Both the position numbers and the translations under genes were made by a program. From positions 62,001-126,000 of the forward strand of contig JAJDAY010000026.1 of the NCBI GenBank assembly GCA_029261655.1: 64,000 bases of DNA, written 5' to 3'. Shown piece by piece: positions 37,616 to 46,889 of the stretch. The stretch's first letter is position 1; every line of letters starts with the position of its first letter. Under the pieces are notes generated by a model, which saw only the letters and a list, made by a program, of their open reading frames with translations, had not been told where the DNA came from and made no database searches. Origin of the DNA: Nitrospinaceae bacterium. GTDB lineage: Bacteria; Nitrospinota; Nitrospinia; Nitrospinales; VA-1.

Positions 37616-39529
37616 TTAACGTGGATGGGTGTACGGTTCGATCAACCCGCAAATTTCTTCGATCAAATCACTTCGAGAGTAATTGCCTTTTTGAAAAATA
37701 CAGTGCACCTTTTTCTTGAGCAGTTTCTTTTCATCGCCGGAAAGTTCCTTTGCCGTTAAAACAATAACAGGAACGTCCCCGAAATGTCCGTTTTGTTCAA
37801 ATTTTGACAGGAAATCGAAGCCATTGACGTCCGGCAACACCAGATCAAGAAGGACCAACCCAGGATTCTCGGTTTCCAGCATATTCATGGCCATGTTGCC
37901 ATCCACCGCCTCAGCAACATCCCATCCTTCTCTTCTCAAAATTCGACACAAGGCTCCCCGGTTGGAAGCGTCGTCCTCGACGACAAGGATAGTCTTTCTA
38001 TTTTCCCCGGATGAATTCCCCGCTTCCATTTTTTCAGGTTCCTGGGATTCAGCCGGAAATAATCCCGCTAACTCCGGTTCCTTGATGAGGGAAGATTCGC
38101 CGTTCGTGAAAGAAGAACCTGCGCCTTGCTCGGCAGGCAACCTTTCGCCGGCGGAAGCGTCCGCAGGCAATCTCACCGTAAACACCGACCCTCTCCCAAA
38201 TTCGCTTCTAACCTTAATATCTCCACCGAGAACCTGGCACAGACGGCGGCTGATGGCCAAACCCAGGCCCGTCCCACCATTTTTATGCGCGACGGAGTTT
38301 TCGGACTGAGAAAATTCCTTGAATAATTGCGGAATCATTTCCTCACTTATTCCGATACCCGTATCGGTGATGAAAAACGTCAACCATTCGCCCCCGTCGA
38401 TGGTTTCACTGACCACCTTGAGAGAAATAGTACCCTCTTCGGTAAATTTACAAGCATTGCCAAGCAGATTGAGCAAAACTTGCCGCACCCTCCCCGGATC
38501 AGAAAACATGGTGTTTACGAATCCCTGCTGGGTGACCGAAATCGTGTTGCGGTTTTTTCGGGCAAGCGGGCGGATGGCAGACATCACGTCCTCCACCACA
38601 CTCATGACTTTTACATTTTCCAAATTGACATCCATGACCCCGGCCTTCATTTTTGAGTAATCCAGGATATCATTGAACAAACCCAGTAAATGCCTTCCCG
38701 AAACTTCAATGGCCTTCAGGTCCTCATCAATTTTTGGCAGATTTAAATTTCTGGTTTCATATTGAATGATCTCGCAATAGCCCAGAATGGCATTCAGCGG
38801 AGTCCGAAATTCGTGGCTTATTTTGGTAATAAAATCACTTTTGAATCTGCCAGCCCTTTCAGCTTCCTCTTTGGCCACCACAAGAGATTCTTCGGCCAGA
38901 CGCCGAAAAGCGATCTCCTGCTTGAGCTCACAGGTTTGCTCTTCCAGGGTTTTGGTGCGCTCTTGGACAATTCCTTCCAGATTTTTATTCTGGTCGGATA
39001 TCATTTTGTTCAAAGCAGCCCCTTCCAGCGCATACGACGTATTTTGCAAGATAATGGAAAGCGGGTACAACTCGGATTCATTGGTAGTCCTATCCTCTTC
39101 AAGGACTCCGGCAAACATCCCCCGCACCCGGGACTTGGTTCCCAAAACGTGCAGGATCAACGATTTTCCATATCCACTGGATGCGACCACGACAGGACGG
39201 AACTGGTTGACCGCCCAGGCAAAACTGCCGTTTTCAATCAATTCCCTGACTTCATTCTTAATCCGGAATTCTTCCTCCACAGGCTCAACCGTCGTCAGGG
39301 CAAATTCGGAATCGTCGTCCCGCACCATAAAAAAGGAGATGACTTTAAAGCCCATCAACTGTTTTAAATGTTCTTCGCAAAGTTTGAGAATTCGAGAGGT
39401 GTCGCCAGCCAGGATGGCCGGGTGCTGAAGCTCCCCAAGAGAGGCGAGAAGACCTAGCTCGTAAAGGTTCGAGCGGGCCAGTTTTTCCAGGTACCCAATA
39501 CGGACGTCTTTTTTTTCACTCGGTTCCAT
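37616..39529 (-). CDS. Hybrid sensor histidine kinase with C-terminal receiver
   Basis: Protein of 637 aa, no membrane segments. A GAF-like N-terminal sensor (about 20-190) is joined by a coiled coil to a kinase core: H box SHEFRTPLNAILGY, N box LLNLLGNACKF, DTGIGISEEM and GGTGLGLAIS. A linker (about 465-505) precedes a receiver with ILVVEDDASN, the phospho-Asp in LVLLDLVLP, and TAKELSGDEKK. It sits 6 bp from the HDOD gene and probably shares its transcript. It is a candidate phosphodonor for the membrane-bound REC protein downstream. Confidence 0.9.
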   Translation of the reverse strand: MEPSEKKDVRIGYLEKLARSNLYELGLLASLGELQHPAILAGDTSRILKLCEEHLKQLMGFKVISFFMVRDDDSEFALTTVEPVEEEFRIKNEVRELIENGSFAWAVNQFRPVVVASSGYGKSLILHVLGTKSRVRGMFAGVLEEDRTTNESELYPLSIILQNTSYALEGAALNKMISDQNKNLEGIVQERTKTLEEQTCELKQEIAFRRLAEESLVVAKEEAERAGRFKSDFITKISHEFRTPLNAILGYCEIIQYETRNLNLPKIDEDLKAIEVSGRHLLGLFNDILDYSKMKAGVMDVNLENVKVMSVVEDVMSAIRPLARKNRNTISVTQQGFVNTMFSDPGRVRQVLLNLLGNACKFTEEGTISLKVVSETIDGGEWLTFFITDTGIGISEEMIPQLFKEFSQSENSVAHKNGGTGLGLAISRRLCQVLGGDIKVRSEFGRGSVFTVRLPADASAGERLPAEQGAGSSFTNGESSLIKEPELAGLFPAESQEPEKMEAGNSSGENRKTILVVEDDASNRGALCRILRREGWDVAEAVDGNMAMNMLETENPGLVLLDLVLPDVNGFDFLSKFEQNGHFGDVPVIVLTAKELSGDEKKLLKKKVHCIFQKGNYSRSDLIEEICGLIEPYTHPR

Positions 39530-39535
39530 GGGTCC

Positions 39536-40420
39536 CTACATGAAAATTTTGACGGCGTCGCTTACCTGACGGTCTACCTGCTCCAACACCGTAGATAAAA
39601 AACTTGTGGGCAATCCCAGCATTTTCCAGGCTTTTTGATCGATGGGCGGTACATAACGCTCCCCACTGTTTCCCAACTCCATTGTCTGGGCCAGAATATC
39701 CGCCACATGGGTTACAGCGGCCTCTAAAGGAAATTTGGAAGCGCTGGAGGGAGCATGGTGACAGGAAACACCTTCCACCAATGCTTCAGGAAGATTCCAC
39801 TTATGCATCAATTTGCTGCCCGCCTCGGCGTGATCCCATCCGAGAATATCTTTTTCCGCCTCATGCAAAAGACCGCCATGACTGTATTTGATCAATACGC
39901 GGCTCATTTCTTCAGGAAGCGCAAGGTAGGTCAGCAATCGTCCCAGATCATGAAGCAAACCCAAAACATAAAAACGTTCGGGGTTGGGGTCCTTAATATA
40001 AACACCGATCACCCGCCCGGCCAAACCGGTAGCAATGCTGTGTTGCCAAAAGGATTGCATGTTCACCACATCCTTCGATATCCCCTTAAAACTGTTTATG
40101 ATCGCAGTCGCAAGAGCCAGATCCCGCAATTGGACCATCCCCACGATCGTGATCGCATGCGTGATGGTCTCTACTTTAGAAGAAAAACCAAAAAAGGAAC
40201 TATTAACAATTTTGAGCAAACGGGCGGAGAGCGCGGAATCCTTCCGGATGATATCGGCGATCTCAGAAAAAGAACTGTCAGGACTTTCCACCGCTTCATT
40301 GATTTGGTAAAAAATAGTCGGCAAAGACCCCAACTTGGCGGGACCATCGACCAGTTCTTCAATATTTGGCGCTGTATTCAAGGGGTCTCCTGTCGAGTTT
40401 TCATCTTTCTCATTATACAT
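39536..40420 (-). CDS. HDOD-domain protein
   Basis: Protein of 294 aa. An N-terminal HDOD domain (about 28-230) shows LPTIFYQINEAVESPDSS, SALSARLLKIVNSSFFGF, LLHDLGRLL, and DHAEAGSKLMHKWNLPE. HDOD proteins act in bacterial signalling, often near histidine kinases, without HD phosphodiesterase activity when the metal ligands differ. Its first 43 bp overlap the end of the previous gene, so translation is probably coupled. It is 6 bp upstream of the hybrid kinase. Confidence 0.87.
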   Translation of the reverse strand: MYNEKDENSTGDPLNTAPNIEELVDGPAKLGSLPTIFYQINEAVESPDSSFSEIADIIRKDSALSARLLKIVNSSFFGFSSKVETITHAITIVGMVQLRDLALATAIINSFKGISKDVVNMQSFWQHSIATGLAGRVIGVYIKDPNPERFYVLGLLHDLGRLLTYLALPEEMSRVLIKYSHGGLLHEAEKDILGWDHAEAGSKLMHKWNLPEALVEGVSCHHAPSSASKFPLEAAVTHVADILAQTMELGNSGERYVPPIDQKAWKMLGLPTSFLSTVLEQVDRQVSDAVKIFM

Positions 40421-40731
40421 AGCTCAACCAGTTCTTTAATGACGGAATTTTCCCGGTTAGAATAGCGAAACAACTCGTCCACTTCTTCCTTCATTTGGGT
40501 TGGAAGCGTTTCCGCATTTTGGGCTGAAGTCCGATCTTTGGAAACTTCTTCTTTTTTACTCTCAATATCCACCTCCACATCCACCTCGGAAATGCCCCAC
40601 GCCATCAATGTGTGGATATGCTTGTCGGAAACTTCTTCACCGGCTGGAAGAAGAAGTCTTCCATTTGAGTCCCTGGCGTGACTGGCGAGAACCATGCCAG
40701 CTTTTAAATCTTTTATTCTGACTTTCGCCAT
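40378..40731 (-). CDS. Small signalling-associated protein, 117 aa
   Basis: Starts at ATG 40731 with a compact N-terminal module (KVRIKDLKAGMVLASHARD, then GRLLLPAGEEVSDKHIHTL and WGISEVDV). This is the same module found before HD-GYP and HDOD domains in other proteins, here standing alone. The tail is acidic and ends in a basic stretch overlapping the HDOD start by 43 bp. A frame extending to 40776 lacks similarity. It is the first gene of the leftward signalling cassette. Confidence 0.75.
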   Translation of the reverse strand: MAKVRIKDLKAGMVLASHARDSNGRLLLPAGEEVSDKHIHTLMAWGISEVDVEVDIESKKEEVSKDRTSAQNAETLPTQMKEEVDELFRYSNRENSVIKELVELCIMRKMKTRQETP

Positions 40732-40890
40732 AAAATTTTTCACTCCCGGATAAAAAAACCGTTCCCAAAAACTCACGATAACTCAAAACCTGTCAACTAT
40801 CGAAAAGTCCTTTCCTTTTCGGGAACTTTAATAAAAATATTTTTAGACGACCAGCTTCTCAAATGTCTGGTCCATTGAACGATAACGCCC

Positions 40891-41133
40891 TCAATAGCCT
40901 TCCGCCCAATGCACAAAAAGTCTCCCCTTAAACCATGAATTATCCGGGAGACTTACCAATTCGGGCAGGGGATATAGTTTAGCACAAAATTCCTGAGCAA
41001 AGGGCGGCTCCTTTAAAATACGTATGTTAGAAGAAAGTAGCGTAACGGCAAAAGAGTTGTTTTTCCCTCCTATCAGGGCATGCAAAAAAATTCCGCCGAA
41101 GAGAAATATTATTTTTGGCGTCCACAATTTCAT
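40891..41133 (-). CDS. Possible exported small protein, 80 aa
   Basis: A frame with a signal-like N-terminus (KLWTPKIIFLFGGIFLHALIG) and a short mature part with Cys and Pro. No good ribosome-binding site is visible and no family is recognised. It lies in a 545-bp gap (40777-41321) in which nothing else is clear, and an opposite-strand frame overlaps it. Low confidence. Confidence 0.3.
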   Translation of the reverse strand: MKLWTPKIIFLFGGIFLHALIGGKNNSFAVTLLSSNIRILKEPPFAQEFCAKLYPLPELVSLPDNSWFKGRLFVHWAEGY

Positions 41134-41321
41134 CCAAAGAATTTCAATTTATTGCCCGTCAACCAGCCTTTTCTTTTTACGAAACGCATCCTCTTCAAGA
41201 CGTCGATTGATCCCCCCGCATTCTAAACACTTGAAGGAATTCAAAAAATTTACTATTGTTCGCTACGAGGGATGAAAAAACCATCAATGTTCAGGTCTTT
41301 ATATAAATTCGGAGAAAGTAC

Positions 41322-42557
41322 ATGGACAATAAAGTAATTTTAATCAGTAACAGTGGCGATGTTCTTTTCATGATGTTGGGCGCCGTCATGGTTTTTGCAA
41401 TGCACGGAGGCTTTGCTTTTCTGGAAGTTGGGACGGTCCGCAAAAAAAACCAGGTGAACGCGCTGGTGAAAATTCTTTCGGATTTTGCCATATCCACCAT
41501 CATTTATTTCGGCATCGGCTACGCCATCGCCTACGGCGTTTATTTTTACAAATCCGCCCCGGATCTGGTGGGAGAAAATCAAGGTTATGACCTGGTACAT
41601 TTTTTCTTCCTGCTCACCTTTGCCGCGGCGATACCGGCCATTATCTCCGGTGGCATCGCAGAGCGGGCAAAATTCTGGACCCAGGCGCTGGCGGCAGGTA
41701 TTTTTGTGGCCTTCATTTATCCCCTGTTTGAAGGAATGGTTTGGGGGCGAATCACCTCCCTCGGACAGGAAGACTCCTGGTTGGCGGGAATTTCAGGGGG
41801 CATTCCTTTCCATGATTATGCAGGGTCGGTTGTGGTGCATTCCATCGGTGGCTGGATCGCTCTGGCCGCAGTCATCATTCTGGGGCCTCGCATCGGCAGA
41901 TGGGATTCTAAGGGGAGAAGCAGACCTCTCCCCATCAGCAGTGTTCCTTTCATGGCTCTCGGCAGTTGGATGCTTTGTGTGGGATGGTTTGGGTTCAACG
42001 TGATGTCCGGCGCGACCCTCGATGGGATCACCGGCCTTGTTGCCATGAATTCCCTGTTCGCTATGGCGGGCGGCATCCTGCTGGCTTTGATCGTGTCTAA
42101 AAACGATCCCGGTTTCATTCACAACGGAGCCTTAGCGGGGCTGGTCGCAATATGCGCGGGTTCGGACAAAGTACATCCCATTGGCGCTTTTGTCATAGGC
42201 GGAATTGCCGCCGTTATTTTTGTCAAAGGATTTACCTGGGAGCAGGAAAAATTAAAACTCGACGACGTGTTGGGTGTTTGGCCCCTGCACGGAATCTCCG
42301 GCACCTGGGGCGGAATCGCCTGCGGTATTTTTGGCCAGGAAGCCCTGGGCGGCATGGGCGGGGTCAGCCTGATCGCGCAAACCGTTGGCTCCCTGATCGC
42401 CATCGTCATCGCCCTGGGCGGTGGGTTCGCGGTTTATCTGATTTTAGACAAGACATTTGGAATCCGGCTCTCAAAAGAAGATGAAATGATGGGTTCCGAT
42501 CTTGCCATTCACAAACTTGAAACCAACCCGGAAGACATCTCCGCCCGGTTCATGTAA
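41322..42557 (+). CDS. amt: Ammonium transporter
   Basis: Protein of 411 aa with 11 membrane segments. The Amt pore marks are visible: VMVFAMHGGFAFLE at the start, DYAGSVVVHSIGG (first pore His), and PLHGISGTWGGIACG (second pore His), with GGILLALIVSKNDPGF between. It would conduct ammonium or ammonia inward. No glnK-like gene is next to it, although one usually accompanies amt. RBS GGAGAAAG lies about 6 bp upstream. A conserved pre-sequence is not seen. Confidence 0.93.
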   Translation: MDNKVILISNSGDVLFMMLGAVMVFAMHGGFAFLEVGTVRKKNQVNALVKILSDFAISTIIYFGIGYAIAYGVYFYKSAPDLVGENQGYDLVHFFFLLTFAAAIPAIISGGIAERAKFWTQALAAGIFVAFIYPLFEGMVWGRITSLGQEDSWLAGISGGIPFHDYAGSVVVHSIGGWIALAAVIILGPRIGRWDSKGRSRPLPISSVPFMALGSWMLCVGWFGFNVMSGATLDGITGLVAMNSLFAMAGGILLALIVSKNDPGFIHNGALAGLVAICAGSDKVHPIGAFVIGGIAAVIFVKGFTWEQEKLKLDDVLGVWPLHGISGTWGGIACGIFGQEALGGMGGVSLIAQTVGSLIAIVIALGGGFAVYLILDKTFGIRLSKEDEMMGSDLAIHKLETNPEDISARFM

Positions 42558-42614
42558 ATACCTTATAATAATGTAGCCTGGAAACCGCATACCGGAAATT
42601 ACTGGGTGTAAAGA

Positions 42615-42938
42615 ATGTCAGGAATTGCACAAATACCTTGGTGGGCTTCTTTTGCAATAACAACTGGTGGGGCGCTTATGATTAAATATGCCCCAACAAC
42701 TTTAGATGCTAAGTTGCAAACTGCCTTTTTTTACCTAGGTGTTATATTTATGGCCGTTGGAATTTCTGCGTTAACTGCAAATATTCCAGGTATCCAAAAC
42801 TTAGTGCGTTCGGGAACTATAAAAATAATTTCTGTTGTCTCGTTATTTGTTCTAGTTTTCTGTATTGTTCTACATCTCACCTTCCCTAAAAAATTAGAAA
42901 CTTCCCTTCTGCTCTTAATCTCCAAAACACAGATATAA
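42615..42938 (+). CDS. Small membrane protein, 107 aa (possibly the N-terminal half of a split gene)
   Basis: Not recognised. Three membrane helices (about 7-24, 36-56 and 72-92) and no soluble domain. The next frame starts 2 bp after its stop with TTG, has no binding site of its own, and continues with a soluble domain. The two could be one gene broken by a frameshift near 42919-42938. Both are much more AT-rich than amt and the TPR gene, which suggests acquisition. Confidence 0.5.
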   Translation: MSGIAQIPWWASFAITTGGALMIKYAPTTLDAKLQTAFFYLGVIFMAVGISALTANIPGIQNLVRSGTIKIISVVSLFVLVFCIVLHLTFPKKLETSLLLLISKTQI

Positions 42939-42939
42939 A

Positions 42940-43563
42940 TTGACTTGGGATCCGTTAACTAACTTACAAATAATAACCCGGCCATCTGATAAAACAATGG
43001 AAACTATTGCTGGATACAGACTACCAATCTTTCGGTTGAAGAATCTAGGCAAAGAGGTTGCAAGGGATATAAAAGTCGAATGGTTGATTTCGGAAGATTT
43101 ACTAGGAGAAAAAGTGGCTGCCTCAGAGCGTCTCAAAAAGTATAATACTTCTGTTCACAATAATGCAGTTTCGATGGAAAAAACTAAAAATAAAACAAAA
43201 GAAGGATGGACTAATTTTATTAGCTTTCATGAGGTAGAATCTTATGAGTATTTATCTCCACAAATAGATAATAACTCATATATGGATTTAAATATGCCAA
43301 GTGGGGTATATGGGGTGTTGGAAATTATTTTTGTTGCCGAAATGCCTAATGGACAGCCAATGTTAAACTCAGTGTCAAAATTGTTTAACGTTAAAATTTC
43401 CTATAATGAGATGGGCAAAAAAATAAAACATGAATATATGGTAAATGCTACAGCTCATAACTTCAAACCTTGGTCTAATGGGATTGTCAAAATACCAATT
43501 GATGGAAAAATGAGAGAACCACCAGAAGTAATGGCAGAGGTAAAATTTGATGTCATACAGTAA
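42940..43563 (+). CDS. Unknown soluble protein, 207 aa (possibly the C-terminal half of a split gene)
   Basis: Not recognised. A predicted beta-rich domain: GYRLPIFRLKNLGKEVARD, GVYGVLEIIFVAEM and VSKLFNVKISYNEMG look like the strands of an Ig-like fold with the sequence LGKEVARDIKVEW, as in uncharacterised C-terminal domains of small membrane proteins. The TTG start without a binding site suggests that it depends on the upstream frame. It overlaps the untranslated leader of the TPR gene. Confidence 0.5.
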   Translation: MTWDPLTNLQIITRPSDKTMETIAGYRLPIFRLKNLGKEVARDIKVEWLISEDLLGEKVAASERLKKYNTSVHNNAVSMEKTKNKTKEGWTNFISFHEVESYEYLSPQIDNNSYMDLNMPSGVYGVLEIIFVAEMPNGQPMLNSVSKLFNVKISYNEMGKKIKHEYMVNATAHNFKPWSNGIVKIPIDGKMREPPEVMAEVKFDVIQ

Positions 43564-43627
43564 ATACTTAGGACTAGAAAAAGCCCGCGACTTAAGCCAA
43601 GCGATTCTGCATGATGGAGGAGGCGTC

Positions 43628-45940
43628 ATGAAAATTAAAGGGGTCATCGCGCTATGCTTCTATTGCCTGATAGCCGGTATCGCCCTGCCCTCATTGGCTT
43701 TTGAGAAAAAGATCGAGGAATACAAAAAAGCCATCACAGCCGACCCAAAAGATTACGCCCCGCATTTCGCCCTTGGGCAAATCTATCAGACCTTAGGGCT
43801 TTACGAAAAAGCCATTGAGGAATTCAAGGAAACCCTGCGTCTGGAGCCAGTTTTTTCCGCAGCGTATCACGGGCTTGGCGGTAGTTACGGAGAACTGGGG
43901 CGTTATAAGGAATCTCAGGCCGCGTATCTGGAAACCACGCGCCTCGACCCCAACTATGCGGAAGGTCAATACGGTCTGGGCTGGGTTTACAGCAAACTGA
44001 AAAAATGCGATAAGGCCCTTCATCCCTTAAAGACAGCCATTCGCTTGAAACCCGATTTGAGCGCCGCGCATTTTGTGCTTGGCCTTTGCTATTCCGAGCT
44101 TGGCAATCAGCCAAAAGCGATAGAAGAATTCAAAAAAACCCTGGACATCACCCCTCTTTTTATCGAAGCGCAATTGGGTTTGGGGAAGAGCTACATGGCC
44201 CTGAAAAAGTTTGACCTTGCCATCGACGCCTTCGATCAGGCCCTGGAACTCAACCCCAGTTATTATGAAGCGCTGACAGGAATCGGACAAGCCCACATCC
44301 AGTCCGGTCATTATAACAAAGCCATCGAACCCCTGAAATCCGCGTTATTGATCAACCCGAAAGACGGCCAGACTCATCTGGCTTTAGGAACCGCCTACCA
44401 AAAGATGAAACAGCATGAAACGGCCCTGCAATCCTTTCAAAATTACGCCCAGTTTAAATTCAACAAACCTCACGCCCATTTTAAGCTTGGGGAAGCCTAT
44501 TTAAATGTCGGGCAAAGGTCAAAAGCCCTGGAAAGTTTTTCAGAAGCGGTGCGCCTGGACCGTGATTACGCTTCGGCCTATTTAAATCTCGCCAGGCTCA
44601 ACGAAAAATTGCAACGATTTCCACAGGCCTTGAAAAACTACGAACAAGTGGTGCGCCTCCAGCCCAAAAACAGTCGAGCGTATTTCGATATGGGAACCAT
44701 TCATGAAAGGCTGAAACAGTTCAATCTGGCCGCGGATTCCTACAAACAAGTTCTGGCCATAAAACCAAACCACCGGAAAGCGCACAAACGACTGGCGCAG
44801 AATTATCTCAGGTTGAAATGGTACGGACCCGCACGCGATGAATTTAAAAAAGTGGTGGCCATCGACCCAAAATCCGCCGAAATGCAATTCAACCTCGGTC
44901 TTGCCCTGATCGAACTTCAACAATACGAGGAAGCCATCCCCCCCTTGCAGGCCGCCATCAAACTGTCTCCCAATCACCCCCTGGCGCAATATGAGCTGGG
45001 GTTCGCTCACCTGAATTTGAAACAGTATGAGGATGCCGTCGGTCCTCTCAAACGGGCTGTGGAAATAGAACCCGAAAGCCCGCTTTCACGATTGAGCCTG
45101 GGCATCGTCCTGAGCGAACTCGGACAATTTCGTTCAGCCCTCCCCCATCTGGAAAAATCCATTCAAATGGCCCCAAAACTTTTCAAAGCCCAGTACTTTA
45201 TGGCGAGGGCTTATGTAGAATCCGGTCAATATGAAAAGGCGATCGAACCTCTCAAACAGGCGATCCAGCTGGACCCCGCTTTTCTTGAAGGCTACAGTCG
45301 ACTGGGGGCTGTTTTCGTGGAATTAAAACGATACGAAGACGCCGTCAAAATCTTTCGTGCCGGAACCGAGCTGGACCCTGATTACCTCAACGGCTATATC
45401 CATCTGGGGTCCATCCACACCTTGACCAATGACCATGAAAAAGCCATTCGCGCTTTTAAGGAAGTGATACGGATTGACCCTGTTCATGTCATGGCTCATT
45501 ACAATTTAGGTCTCATTTACGATGTGCTGGGAAGATTCGATGACTCTGTCAACCAATACAAAAAAGTGATCCAGATCGATCCCAGGTTCGCCCCGGCCCA
45601 CTCCAGTCTGGGTTGGGCGCTCCTAGAAATGAACCGCCCTCTGGAAGCCGTGGAGCCACTCAAGCAGGCCGTCCTGTTGAACCCCACCAACGCTGATGGC
45701 TATTTCAACCTGGGCTGGGCCTATGTAGATATGAAGCGCTTCAAAAAAGCGGCCCAAGAGCTAAAAGAAGCCCTGCGCTTAAACCCAAACCACACTGGAG
45801 CCCAGGAAAGACTCGAAATGGCTAATAGAATGATCAACCGGGATTCTGAAAACACGAACGAAGGCTCCCCAGTAATTCAAAAAAAACGTCCTGCCAACCG
45901 GAATCCATCCCAACCGGTGATAATCATCACTCCAAATTAA
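43628..45940 (+). CDS. Large exported TPR-repeat protein
   Basis: Protein of 770 aa. A signal peptide (IKGVIALCFYCLIAGIALP) is followed by some twenty 34-residue TPR units running nearly to the end, with the regular pattern YxxLGxxYxxLxxYxxAIExFKxAIxLxPxxxxA. A Pro/Asn-rich tail finishes the protein. TPR solenoids hold protein partners, commonly envelope or cell-wall complexes. The start is taken at 43628 because the signal peptide begins there. Upstream frame extension overlaps the previous gene. Confidence 0.85.
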   Translation: MKIKGVIALCFYCLIAGIALPSLAFEKKIEEYKKAITADPKDYAPHFALGQIYQTLGLYEKAIEEFKETLRLEPVFSAAYHGLGGSYGELGRYKESQAAYLETTRLDPNYAEGQYGLGWVYSKLKKCDKALHPLKTAIRLKPDLSAAHFVLGLCYSELGNQPKAIEEFKKTLDITPLFIEAQLGLGKSYMALKKFDLAIDAFDQALELNPSYYEALTGIGQAHIQSGHYNKAIEPLKSALLINPKDGQTHLALGTAYQKMKQHETALQSFQNYAQFKFNKPHAHFKLGEAYLNVGQRSKALESFSEAVRLDRDYASAYLNLARLNEKLQRFPQALKNYEQVVRLQPKNSRAYFDMGTIHERLKQFNLAADSYKQVLAIKPNHRKAHKRLAQNYLRLKWYGPARDEFKKVVAIDPKSAEMQFNLGLALIELQQYEEAIPPLQAAIKLSPNHPLAQYELGFAHLNLKQYEDAVGPLKRAVEIEPESPLSRLSLGIVLSELGQFRSALPHLEKSIQMAPKLFKAQYFMARAYVESGQYEKAIEPLKQAIQLDPAFLEGYSRLGAVFVELKRYEDAVKIFRAGTELDPDYLNGYIHLGSIHTLTNDHEKAIRAFKEVIRIDPVHVMAHYNLGLIYDVLGRFDDSVNQYKKVIQIDPRFAPAHSSLGWALLEMNRPLEAVEPLKQAVLLNPTNADGYFNLGWAYVDMKRFKKAAQELKEALRLNPNHTGAQERLEMANRMINRDSENTNEGSPVIQKKRPANRNPSQPVIIITPN

Positions 45941-46147
45941 CTGGGGGTTTTATACCCGAAAGTTTGCAACATCCCATTGGTTTGGCAAGTGTCTGGCAAA
46001 CACTGAAACTGACGTTATTATCATCCACCCGGAAAGCCTGACGACGATATTTGACCAAATATCCGATATGCGTTGGTCACCAGCGACGAATTTATTAAGG
46101 GCCTTCAAAACAAAGGAGTTTTCCCTATAGCAGAATCAATAAATAGG

Positions 46148-46177
46148 TTGACAGTAAATAAACGAAGCCTTTATACT
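46148..46177 (+). promoter_or_regulatory. Sigma70-type promoter upstream of nuoE
   Basis: TTGACA (46148-46153) and TATACT (46172-46177) with an 18-bp spacer, in the 379-bp gap between the TPR gene and nuoE. It is the best consensus promoter I see in the window. The rest of this gap (45941-46147) shows no gene. Confidence 0.6.
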
Positions 46178-46319
46178 TCCCCCTCCACCACGGAACCTGT
46201 GGGTTTTTAAGTGAATAGATTAAGTTTTGATCTTGTTTAATCAGGCTTTTTTATTAAACTTTTCACCCTCACCGGGGTGATCTTTTATAATTAACCAACG
46301 CTATAAAAGAGTGATCCCT

Positions 46320-46889
46320 ATGGAAACCAATGACACGGCACTCGCAGAACATTGCCAGCCGGATGAAGAAGAAAAACCGATAGACCTGACGGCGGCGAAA
46401 GAAATCATCGCTCAGATACCAGCCTCGCCCAACCAAAGGCGATACCTCATTCCTACTCTGGCGAAAATTCAGGGTGCTTACCGTTTTCTGCCCGATCCCG
46501 TGATAGAACTTCTCATGGCCAAATTGAGGATTTCTCGTGCGGAGATTTTTGGCGTGATCTCGTTTTACCCTCAACTGATGATAACGGAACCCGGAAAATA
46601 TATCATCAAGCTCTGCTATGGAACCGCCTGTTTTGTCAAGGGCGCTGAAATCATCGCCAACAAGATTAGAGAGAAATACCACATCAGCCCCGGAGATACG
46701 GACAAGACCAAGTTGTACACCTTGCAAACCGCCTCCTGTCTCGGCAACTGCGGGGCCGCGCCCATGGCCATCATCGGTGAAGACACTCACGGAACCATCG
46801 ACCCGGAACAAACACTTGAGATCCTGGGAAGCTACAAACTTGAGGAAGACGAACCCCTCGCAGAGACTGAGGAGACAATGGCGGAATGA
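46320..46889 (+). CDS. nuoE: NADH-quinone oxidoreductase subunit E
   Basis: Protein of 189 aa with a thioredoxin-like fold that binds the N1a [2Fe-2S] cluster. The ligands are visible as C-x4-C in LCYGTACFVKG and C-x3-C in SCLGNCGAAP. The N-terminus is a helical region (about 20-75, SPNQRRYLIPTLAKIQ). The start at ATG 46320 is placed 9 bp after AGAGTG; GTG 46311 also is open. Its stop overlaps the nuoG start by 4 bp. No nuoF follows, as it would in a standard operon. Confidence 0.88.
   Translation: METNDTALAEHCQPDEEEKPIDLTAAKEIIAQIPASPNQRRYLIPTLAKIQGAYRFLPDPVIELLMAKLRISRAEIFGVISFYPQLMITEPGKYIIKLCYGTACFVKGAEIIANKIREKYHISPGDTDKTKLYTLQTASCLGNCGAAPMAIIGEDTHGTIDPEQTLEILGSYKLEEDEPLAETEETMAE

Noticed and set aside
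41024-41275. 83-codon frame on the plus strand before amt
   Set aside because: It overlaps a slightly better opposite frame, has no binding site and has unlikely composition.
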